Positions 57,903 to 64,000 of a stretch of 64,000 bases of DNA are shown piece by piece; positions within the stretch are counted from its first letter, which is position 1; each line of letters opens with the position of its first letter. The position numbers were made by a program, and so were the translations under genes. This DNA comes from Hahnella lacustris (GTDB lineage: Bacteria; Pseudomonadota; Gammaproteobacteria; Burkholderiales; Burkholderiaceae_A). The notes under the pieces were generated by a model, which worked only from the letters and a program-made list of their open reading frames with translations, made no database searches and was not told where the DNA came from. The stretch lies in contig OZ239148.1 in NCBI GenBank assembly GCA_965194655.1, positions 1,240,001 through 1,304,000 on the forward strand. Direction: 5' to 3'.

Positions 57903-58370
57903 ATGAAACAGTCCCTTGCAGCCCTTGCGCTGTGTGGCTCCATGCTGCTGGGTAGCCCCTTGGTGGCCCAGGCTGCGGACACCAAGGCCGTCTTGATCGA
58001 TGAACTCAGTGCCTATCTCGAGTTTGTCGACTATGGCGGCGCGGTGATTTTTGCAGAGCAAATCCCTCGGGCCGAATACAGCAAGATGATGATCATCGAC
58101 GCGCGCGATGCAGGCCAGTTTGCGAAGTCTCACATTCCAGGTGCCGTCAACATCGAGTGGCGCAAGGTGCTCGAGCAGCGCGCTCAAATTCCAAAGAACA
58201 AGATGGTCCTCATCTACTGCAACACGGGTAGCCTCTCGGCACAGGGCGGACTCGCGCTGCGCCTGGCTGGCTACGAGAATGTGCGCATTCTGCAGGGCGG
58301 GTTTGAGGAGTGGAAGGCCAAGGGCGGGCTCGACGCCAATGCCCGCGCCACGGGACCAGCCAAGCACTGA
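57903..58370 (+). CDS. Exported rhodanese-domain protein
   Basis: A 155-residue protein with a signal peptide (MKQSLAALALCGSMLLGSPLVAQA) and one rhodanese domain: MIIDARDAGQFAKSHIPGAVNIEW and the active loop VLIYCNTGSLSA with its Cys. It probably transfers or binds sulfur in the periplasm. A GGGAG ribosome-binding site precedes the start. It is convergent with the acyl-CoA dehydrogenase gene. Confidence 0.9.
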   Translation: MKQSLAALALCGSMLLGSPLVAQAADTKAVLIDELSAYLEFVDYGGAVIFAEQIPRAEYSKMMIIDARDAGQFAKSHIPGAVNIEWRKVLEQRAQIPKNKMVLIYCNTGSLSAQGGLALRLAGYENVRILQGGFEEWKAKGGLDANARATGPAKH

Positions 58371-58391
58371 GCCGCCTGGCTGGAGCCACGT

Positions 58392-59558
58392 TCAATAAGA
58401 GCGGGGCAGGTTGAGAATGTGCTCGGCCACGTAGGAGTAAATGAGGTTCGATGAGATGGGCGCGACCTGATACAGGCGCGTCTCTCTGAACTTCCTTTCG
58501 ACGTCGTACTCTGCCGCGAACCCAAAGCCACCGTGGGTCTGGAGGCAGACATCCGCAGCCTCAAACGAAGCCTTGGCCGCGAGATACTTGGCCATATTGG
58601 CTTCCGCACCGCAGGGCTTCGCTGCATCAAAGAGCGCACAGGCCTTAAAGCGCATGAGGCTCGCGGCCTCCGTTTCCATATACGTCTGAGCAATCGGGAA
58701 CTGCACGCCTTGGTTCTGGCCGATGGGCCTGCCAAAAACGACTCGGTCCTTGGCGTAGGTGCGCGCCTTGTCAATGCACCAGTAGGCGTCGCCAATGCAC
58801 TCTGCGGCAATGAGCGCGCGCTCTGCATTGAGGCCATCGAGGATGTATTTGAAGCCCTTTCCCTCCTCGCCAATGAGCTGCTCGGCGGGAATCTCGAGGT
58901 TGTCAAAGAAGACCTCGTTGGTCTCGTGGTTCACCATGTTGCGGATGGGGCGAACCTCCATGCCGTGGCCGATGGCCTCACGCAGATCCACCAGAAAAAT
59001 ACTCATCCCTTCAGACTTACGAGTGACCTGATCCAGCGGCGTGGTTCGCGCCAGGAGAATCATGAGGTCAGAGTGCTGAATGCGTGAGATCCAGACCTTC
59101 TGCCCGTTCACGACATAACGATCCCCCTTCTTGACCGCAGTGGTCTTGAGCTGAGTGGTGTCGGTGCCTGTGGTGGGCTCTGTCACAGCCATGCTCTGAA
59201 GGCGAAGCTCGCCAGTGGCGATCTTGGGAAGGAACTGCTGCTTCTGGGCCTGCGAACCATGACGCAGCAGGGTTCCCATGTTGTACATCTGCCCGTGACA
59301 GGCACCAGCATTTCCACCCGATCGATTGATCTCTTCCATGATCACGGAGGCCTCGGTCAGGCTCAGCCCCGACCCACCATACTCGGTGGGAATGAGCGCG
59401 GCCAGCCAGCCCGCCTGCGTCAGCGCGTTGACAAAGGCTTCGGGATAGCCGCGGGCCTCGTCAATCGTCTGCCAATACTTGGAATCGTATTGGCCGCAAA
59501 GGTCACGCAGGGCTTCGCGCAGAGGCTGGTGCTCATCGGGAATGGGGATCTCGTTCAA
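58392..59558 (-). CDS. Acyl-CoA dehydrogenase family protein
   Basis: A 388-residue flavoenzyme: SMAVTEPTTGTDTTQLKTTA (FAD/substrate), GDRYVVNGQKVWISRIQHSD, the Arg-containing RTYAKDRVVFGRPIGQNQGVQF and the FAD motif LQTHGGFGFAAEYDVERKFRETRL. Length and blocks fit short/branched acyl-CoA dehydrogenases; chain specificity is unknown. It is free-standing between the rhodanese and the copper receptor. Confidence 0.94.
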   Translation of the reverse strand: MNEIPIPDEHQPLREALRDLCGQYDSKYWQTIDEARGYPEAFVNALTQAGWLAALIPTEYGGSGLSLTEASVIMEEINRSGGNAGACHGQMYNMGTLLRHGSQAQKQQFLPKIATGELRLQSMAVTEPTTGTDTTQLKTTAVKKGDRYVVNGQKVWISRIQHSDLMILLARTTPLDQVTRKSEGMSIFLVDLREAIGHGMEVRPIRNMVNHETNEVFFDNLEIPAEQLIGEEGKGFKYILDGLNAERALIAAECIGDAYWCIDKARTYAKDRVVFGRPIGQNQGVQFPIAQTYMETEAASLMRFKACALFDAAKPCGAEANMAKYLAAKASFEAADVCLQTHGGFGFAAEYDVERKFRETRLYQVAPISSNLIYSYVAEHILNLPRSY

Positions 59559-59596
59559 TCGGGTGGTCCTTAGGGTTTGTGGTCAGTTGGAGTAAT

Positions 59597-61594
59597 TTAC
59601 GACCGCCACTCTACTTTCATCCAGATCGTTCGTCCCGGCTCGTTTACCCCGGTATTCACACTGGATAAGTACCCCGCGATGCTCGCATCACTCCGATTGA
59701 GATGCTCGTAGTGATTGTGGTTGAGCGCGTTGTCGATGCCCACACTCAGCTGAAGGTCTCTGGCGATGGAGCGACTGGCGTGAAGTCCAAGCGTGGTGAA
59801 GCCTGGCGTCTCGGTGGCGCGATCCAGGCCAACAATGGTGCCAAAGCCCGGATGAATGCGGTCCTGTTTGGCCACCAGGCGCAGCACCCCCCCTAAGTTC
59901 CAACTGCCCAGCCGGTGGTCAAGCGCCACCTTCGCCTCAAGCGGCGGTGTCTGAGCCAAGGGCTTGTCCATGGTGGTGTTCTCCCCCTGAACCCAGGCCA
60001 GGCTCACCAGAACCTCGGTCGCAGGCGAGAGCCGAAGGCGTGCATCGGCCTCGAGCCCCACCCGCTGGGCATCGATGTTCTGGACCGAGGTGCTGCTCAC
60101 CAGGAGATAGTCCCGAACCTGGCCCACATAGCCGCTCACTGACCAGCGAAGCGACCCCGTGGTGCCCAGTGCACCGACATCGAGCTGAAGGGTCTGCTCA
60201 GGATTGGCTGACGTTTGGACCTGGAGCCCGCCCTTGGTGACGGCCTCCCAGTAGTCCAGCGGACGCTGGTTTAGGCCCAATCCAATGTAGGCGTGCTTGT
60301 AGCGCTCCTGACCTGCAGCCTCGAGCCGTACAAAGGCAGACTGCAAAGACTCGCTCGCATCGGCCAAGGGCTTGCCCATGGAGAACCGCTCGCCCTCCCA
60401 TTCATCCAGCCTGGCACCCAGCACGAGTTTGGACTGTTGACCCAAAAGACGGCTCACGTCCACGAACGCGCCACTGATCTGACTGCGGTAGTCGGTCATG
60501 CGCGGCATGTTGATGTAGGCCTGTGCAGCGGTGAGCGTCTTCTGAGTCGTCATGCGGCCGCGGTGCTCCTCCTCTCGGTGGTCTGCGCCCACCACCACGG
60601 AGTGCCCCGCGAGCCAGATCTGTGCGGCCAGTCGCCCACCGTGGGTGATCCGGTCGGGGTTCATCACCGAAAAGCAGTTGGGGTTCATCATGCTGACCAT
60701 CATGCAAGCGGCCCCTCCCGCAGGCGCTTGACGCAGGCTGTAGTTGTCCATCACGTGATCAATCGCGCTGCGATAGGCGCGTGCCTCGATAGACTCCACC
60801 ACTCCGTCTTTGGGGGCCCAGGTGAGGCTCACCCCATTGCTGCGTCGATCAAACAGGGAGCCATCCATGCCTCGGTCTGCGTAGGCGGCGCGTCCAGCGC
60901 TCGACACCCCGTCGAGACCCACCGTGAGTGTGTCGGTGAGCTTGAGCTGCCCCCTCAGGGTGGCGCTTCGACGGGCATATGCAGCATGCACCGTCTCGCC
61001 ATCCCCATCTTCATAATGTCCAGCACGGGCGTGGGTCAGGTTGAGCTCGAGTGCGGCGCTCTCGGTGCTCTTGTGAAGGCTGAGTAGCGCATCACGACGG
61101 CCCCAGGAGCCCCCCACCGCGCTGGCGCGTGCCCCTTGTGATGAGGCGCTGGGGAAGGCTTCATGTTCGAAGAGCACCACGCCTGCGGAGTGGCCGTTTC
61201 CGTAGCGCACGCTCTGTGGGCCCTTGATGACACGCACCTCGTCATGTGCGTCGGGAAAAACATAGGCCGTAGGTGGATCCATTCGTGCAGAGCATCCGCC
61301 ATGAAACTCCATGCCGTCGACCAGAATGCCAAGCCGAGAGGCCGATGAACCCCGCAGAACGGGGTCCCCGTCGGTGCCGCCTTTTCGGACAACAGAGAAG
61401 CCCGGGATGTTCTTGAGAAAGCTCGCGCCGTCGTTGGCGGGAATGGGCTGCTGCGCAAGCCGCGGGTCGAGGCTGAGCTCAAGAGCGCTCTGGCTCGGGG
61501 TTCCGGTGACCACCACGGTGGGGGTCTGCGATTGCGCGGCCGCAGACGTGACAAGCATGCAGCCCATGGCTGCACAAAGTGCATTCTTTTTCAT
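59597..61594 (-). CDS. TonB-dependent copper receptor (OprC-like)
   Basis: A 665-residue outer-membrane receptor with signal peptide MKKNALCAAMGCMLVTSAAAQ, plug domain (GASFLKNIPGFSVVRKGG, VLRGSSASRLGILVDGMEFHGG) and C-terminal barrel ending WMKVEWRS. The OprC copper motif CxxxM is present as CSARM in GGCSARMDPPTAYVFPDAHDEVRVIKGPQ. A Met-rich loop (CMMVSMMNPNCFSVMNP) could also bind copper. It is last in an operon after a redoxin and a DUF2946 gene, all consistent with copper handling. Start chosen at MKKNAL. Confidence 0.92.
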   Translation of the reverse strand: MKKNALCAAMGCMLVTSAAAQSQTPTVVVTGTPSQSALELSLDPRLAQQPIPANDGASFLKNIPGFSVVRKGGTDGDPVLRGSSASRLGILVDGMEFHGGCSARMDPPTAYVFPDAHDEVRVIKGPQSVRYGNGHSAGVVLFEHEAFPSASSQGARASAVGGSWGRRDALLSLHKSTESAALELNLTHARAGHYEDGDGETVHAAYARRSATLRGQLKLTDTLTVGLDGVSSAGRAAYADRGMDGSLFDRRSNGVSLTWAPKDGVVESIEARAYRSAIDHVMDNYSLRQAPAGGAACMMVSMMNPNCFSVMNPDRITHGGRLAAQIWLAGHSVVVGADHREEEHRGRMTTQKTLTAAQAYINMPRMTDYRSQISGAFVDVSRLLGQQSKLVLGARLDEWEGERFSMGKPLADASESLQSAFVRLEAAGQERYKHAYIGLGLNQRPLDYWEAVTKGGLQVQTSANPEQTLQLDVGALGTTGSLRWSVSGYVGQVRDYLLVSSTSVQNIDAQRVGLEADARLRLSPATEVLVSLAWVQGENTTMDKPLAQTPPLEAKVALDHRLGSWNLGGVLRLVAKQDRIHPGFGTIVGLDRATETPGFTTLGLHASRSIARDLQLSVGIDNALNHNHYEHLNRSDASIAGYLSSVNTGVNEPGRTIWMKVEWRS

Positions 61595-61668
61595 AACCAA
61601 TCTCCAAAGTGTGAACAGCAAGACATCGCCGCGGGCGGAGTGCACCCACAGCGATTCAGCGAGTGGAC

Positions 61669-62058
61669 TTAGGAGCGTTGAGGTGGCCCTTGCGGCGGGG
61701 CGTGGGCGAGGAGGGGGCGAGCACGAAGAGGCTCGCGAGAAGGCACGAGGCCCGGGTATGCAGTGACCTGGGGAGTGGGCTCGCAGCCCACCAGGCAACT
61801 GGGTGGAATTGGGGCTGCGCCGGCGAGGCTACAGACGGAACAGTGGTCAGACTGGTGAGAGGCCGAACTGGGCTGCGTGGGCGCCGGCTCTCCATCGAGC
61901 CGCATGCGAACCATGCCCCCTTGGGTACAGACCAGAACCTCGCCTGGTTGGAGCTGAGTGGCAATGGAGATGGCATGCGAGCGGCCCAGGCCCTGAGCCC
62001 ACAGGAGCCCTGCAAGGGCAAAAAGCCAGAGCCAAATCCAGGAACGACGAAGCTGCAT
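61669..62058 (-). CDS. DUF2946-like small exported protein
   Basis: A 129-residue protein with an N-terminal TM/signal segment (WIWLWLFALAGLLWAQGLGRSHA) and the Cys motif HCSVCSLAG plus PPSCLVGC. DUF2946 proteins have an HCxxC element and often accompany copper receptors. The tail is Pro/Arg-rich. It shares one base with the stop of the upstream redoxin gene (TGATG) and precedes the receptor by 74 nt. Confidence 0.78.
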   Translation of the reverse strand: MQLRRSWIWLWLFALAGLLWAQGLGRSHAISIATQLQPGEVLVCTQGGMVRMRLDGEPAPTQPSSASHQSDHCSVCSLAGAAPIPPSCLVGCEPTPQVTAYPGLVPSREPLRARPLLAHAPPQGPPQRS

Positions 62059-62675
62059 CAGTACTTAATCGAACATCCGTAGGGCTGGGACTCGGCGACG
62101 GAGACCGGCTTGCCAGCCGTGGCCTCACGCATGGCCTGCTCCATGTAGTTCACGGCCAGTGCAATATCGCGGGTGCTTGCCGATCGAATACTGTCGATGG
62201 CGCCGTGGTAGACCACCACGCCTTCTGGGTTGATGAGCACCATCTCGGGAGTGGTCTTGGCGCCATAGCTTCGGCCAGTCTTGCCATCTGCATCAAGCGC
62301 CACCTGAGTGGGGAGCGACTTCATGGCGACGTTCCACGCCATGAGGTTTGGGCCGTCCTTGAACTCGGGGTGATTGCTGTTGGTGGAGCTGATCTGCAGC
62401 CAGCGCACATTGAGTTCACGCGCGGCACGCTGAGTCTTCTGCATGTTCCCGCTGTTGTAGTGCTTCTGAACAAACGGGCAGGAGGGGTTTACCCATTCCA
62501 GTGCGAGCCACCGCCCTTTGAATTGATCCAGGGTGACAGGATTTCCCTGCACATCCACCAGGGAAAAGGCGGGTGCGGGCTGCCCGACCTTCACGGCGGC
62601 CGTGGCCACACCCGCTGCAGCAAGGGCGAGCATGGTGAGTGCAGCACCACATATTCCAAAAAGGTATTTCAACAT
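62058..62675 (-). CDS. Exported redoxin (AhpC/TSA-like thioredoxin fold)
   Basis: A 205-residue protein with a signal peptide (LFGICGAALTMLALAAAGVATAA) and a redoxin fold: APAFSLVDVQGNPVTLDQFKG, LALEWVNPSCPFVQKHYNSGNMQ with a single conserved Cys, and GAKTTPEMVLINPEG. This PSCPFVxKHY class often occurs with copper genes. It is first of the three-gene operon. The start at 62675 has GGAGG just upstream. Its promoter region of about 72 nt is shared with the divergent DsrE-family gene. Confidence 0.86.
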   Translation of the reverse strand: MLKYLFGICGAALTMLALAAAGVATAAVKVGQPAPAFSLVDVQGNPVTLDQFKGRWLALEWVNPSCPFVQKHYNSGNMQKTQRAARELNVRWLQISSTNSNHPEFKDGPNLMAWNVAMKSLPTQVALDADGKTGRSYGAKTTPEMVLINPEGVVVYHGAIDSIRSASTRDIALAVNYMEQAMREATAGKPVSVAESQPYGCSIKY

Positions 62676-62747
62676 GAGGCCTCCGGTGTGCTCCAATAGT
62701 AAGCGAAGTATCAAATAGAAGACGTTGCAACCCAAGGAGAGATGACC

Positions 62748-63170
62748 ATGAAAAAAGTTTCCAAAGCCCTGCTCGCATCTGCGGCATTTGTTCTGTCTAC
62801 GGCTGCGGCCGCGGCAGACAAAGTGGTGGTGCACATGAATGACGGAGCGGACAAGGCGCCCGTCGTGCTCAATAACGTGAAGAACCTTCTGAATGCGATG
62901 CCTGCTGACACCAAAGTGGTCGTGGTGGGCCATGGACCAGGCATTGACTTCATGCTCGAGGGTGCAAAAGATGCGAAGGGCAATCCTTTTGACGCGACCA
63001 TGCAGACACTGAAGGGTCGCGGTGTGGAGTTTCGCGCTTGCGCAAACACGTTCAAATCACGAAACCTGGACCCTAAAACGCTCTCTCCCGAGGCCGTCAT
63101 GATTCCCTCGGGCGTCGCCGAGATCGCCAAACTGCAGGCCAAAGAGGGATTCGTCTACCTCAAGCCGTAA
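62748..63170 (+). CDS. Exported DsrE-family protein
   Basis: A 140-residue protein with a signal peptide (KKVSKALLASAAFVLSTAAAAA) and a DsrE-like domain: VVVHMNDGADKAPVVLNNVKNLL, KVVVVGHGPGIDFML and GVEFRACANTFKSRNL with the conserved Cys. Start 62748 was chosen over 62742 because AAGGAG lies 8 nt before it. It may bind sulfur in the periplasm. It is divergent from the copper operon and followed by a convergent tcuB-like gene. Confidence 0.88.
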   Translation: MKKVSKALLASAAFVLSTAAAAADKVVVHMNDGADKAPVVLNNVKNLLNAMPADTKVVVVGHGPGIDFMLEGAKDAKGNPFDATMQTLKGRGVEFRACANTFKSRNLDPKTLSPEAVMIPSGVAEIAKLQAKEGFVYLKP

Positions 63171-63179
63171 GGTGCTGGG

Positions 63180-64000
63180 TTAGCCATCTGAGAGACGCAG
63201 CCGAGTGGGGTTGCGTTGCTCTCGATGGTGCCACCAGAGCGCAAGCCCGCGGTACACACCGTGCACGAACTTGCTATAGGGCATCAGAAGAAAGAATGCC
63301 AGCACGGTAGACAGGTGAAAGAGATGCACCAGGGGCATGGCTGCAGTGGTTCGCACAGCCAGTAAGGCCAACCCACTGGCTGCAATCAAGAGCAGCAGCA
63401 CCACGAACCCTACATCCATCACCGACTGATCGGTCCGCTTCAGGATCGGGTGGCGTTTGGAACGAGTGGCCAGCAGGCCTGCACAACCCAACACCATCAA
63501 GACGCCGCCCAAGGTTCCCAGCAAAACGGGGACACTGAAGAAAGGGTAGGGGGCTTGCAGGTCAAAGACGTAGTGGTAGAGCGTAGCCACCGAGGTGGAG
63601 GCCAGGCAGAGCATGAAGCCATAGAAGACGAGGTGGTGGTGAATACGGCGTGACTGGCTGGGCGCATCGCTCTTGTCCGCGCAGCCATCGCCACCGCCAT
63701 CCAGGTAGCGCATGGTGAGCACGGCTTCTGCAGTTTCTACCGCCTCTTGCAGGGGGAAGGCAGACTCTTGGCTGCTGGCTCTCAGCATGGCCCAGTACTT
63801 TGCACCGCTGATCACCATGGCCAGCACCGAGAACAGAAACACCGGCCCGAAGAGGCTCACCAGGAGACCGTGCGAGGTGATCTCGTAGAAAAGCCCAGGC
63901 CCGGGGGCCGAGATGAGTCGCGAGGGGTCCCCCATGCTCAAGGCCCCCACAATAAAGATCACAAAAAAGGCCACCACGGCCGCAAGGCTCAAGGCCAGGC
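63180..64000 (-). CDS. TcuB/CitB-like membrane redox protein (partial, cut by window end)
   Basis: 273 residues of an integral membrane protein remain, open to the right edge. It has about six hydrophobic segments (AAVVAFFVIFIVGALSM, GLLVSLFGPVFLFSVLAMVI, LVFYGFMLCLASTSVATLYHYVF, and on) and paired His residues (RRIHHHLVF, LVHLFHLSTV, SKFVHGVYRG) that could ligate haem b. This fits the C-terminal half of TcuB/CitB, which passes electrons from tricarballylate dehydrogenase to quinone. The N-terminal Fe-S domain lies outside the window. No internal start is likely to be real. Confidence 0.8.
   Translation of the reverse strand, partial: LALSLAAVVAFFVIFIVGALSMGDPSRLISAPGPGLFYEITSHGLLVSLFGPVFLFSVLAMVISGAKYWAMLRASSQESAFPLQEAVETAEAVLTMRYLDGGGDGCADKSDAPSQSRRIHHHLVFYGFMLCLASTSVATLYHYVFDLQAPYPFFSVPVLLGTLGGVLMVLGCAGLLATRSKRHPILKRTDQSVMDVGFVVLLLLIAASGLALLAVRTTAAMPLVHLFHLSTVLAFFLLMPYSKFVHGVYRGLALWWHHREQRNPTRLRLSDG

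Noticed and set aside
1..64000. CRISPR arrays, tRNA and rRNA genes
   Set aside because: No regularly spaced repeats, cloverleaf or rRNA-like stretch was noticed on either strand.

Overview
The window looks like a chromosomal segment of a betaproteobacterium, most likely order Burkholderiales. The evidence is the rne-moaA junction at the left edge, adjacent parC/parE genes, MoaA and ModE/ModABC of proteobacterial type, a long-form ArgG, a bifunctional KatG and a HigBA/GraTA-type locus. Genes are packed tightly, with many 1-4 nt start/stop overlaps inside operons and many overlapping convergent 3' ends. The composition is mostly GC-rich, with a few AT-rich patches (about 13.5 kb, 37.97 kb and 39.45 kb) that coincide with promoters. 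No rRNA, tRNA or CRISPR array was seen.

Layout. 0-2 kb: 3' end of rne, moaA, and two small periplasmic c-type cytochromes. 2-9 kb: htpG, parC, parE and an RraA-family gene. 9-10 kb: a CaCA-type cation antiporter with an in-frame UGA between its two halves. 10-13.4 kb: a phosphorelay operon (hybrid kinase, Hpt protein, lone receiver) with no output domain. 13.5-21.5 kb: one long operon with an RND adaptor, RND pump, DUF2892 protein, exported alpha/beta-hydrolase and a Nat-type ABC exporter. 21.5-34.6 kb: metabolic and stress genes (apaG, a fadH-like gene, a cupin, ppnP, argG, a Usp, katG, a DnaQ/GIY-YIG fusion, glutathione reductase, and a CoA-ester lyase/hydratase pair). 34.6-37.2 kb: two predicted Mn/metal exporters (GDT1 and TerC families), with a strong candidate yybP-ykoY manganese riboswitch in front of the TerC gene, then a TSUP transporter. 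38-42 kb: a small toxin-antitoxin pair, modE, a palindromic ModE-box candidate and modABC.

42.4-54.6 kb is the accessory part. A thioredoxin-like protein and a sialidase-fold secreted protein lie downstream of a TonB-dependent receptor whose 5' half has been replaced by an IS3-family element (45219-46441, matching ends, no visible target duplication). To the right of the IS is a graveyard of toxin-antitoxin modules: BrnA, HigA and CcdAB remnants interleaved with apparently intact YafQ/DinJ-like and TacT/TacA-like pairs. Further on come a hotdog thioesterase, an HD protein, a large DUF2779 protein that reads as a Cas4-like Fe-S nuclease fused to a DnaQ-like exonuclease, a HigBA-type pair, a TIGR03643 protein, a FolB-like protein, a DUF2130 protein and a lone MNT nucleotidyltransferase.

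54.6-64 kb: a CPA2 antiporter, a YedK/HMCES-type DNA-protein crosslinking protein, a DCC-family protein, a BciA-like divinyl-chlorophyllide reductase homologue (a hint, not proof, of phototrophic ancestry), a periplasmic rhodanese, an acyl-CoA dehydrogenase, a copper operon (redoxin, DUF2946, OprC-like receptor) divergent from a DsrE-family gene, and the 3' part of a tcuB/citB-like membrane redox gene cut by the right edge.

The best leads for undescribed biology are the DUF2779 nuclease fusion with its neighbours, the layered toxin-antitoxin locus around the IS, the receptor/sialidase-like/thioredoxin-like metal locus, and the antiporter split by UGA. Product names come from motif reading alone; no database search was run.
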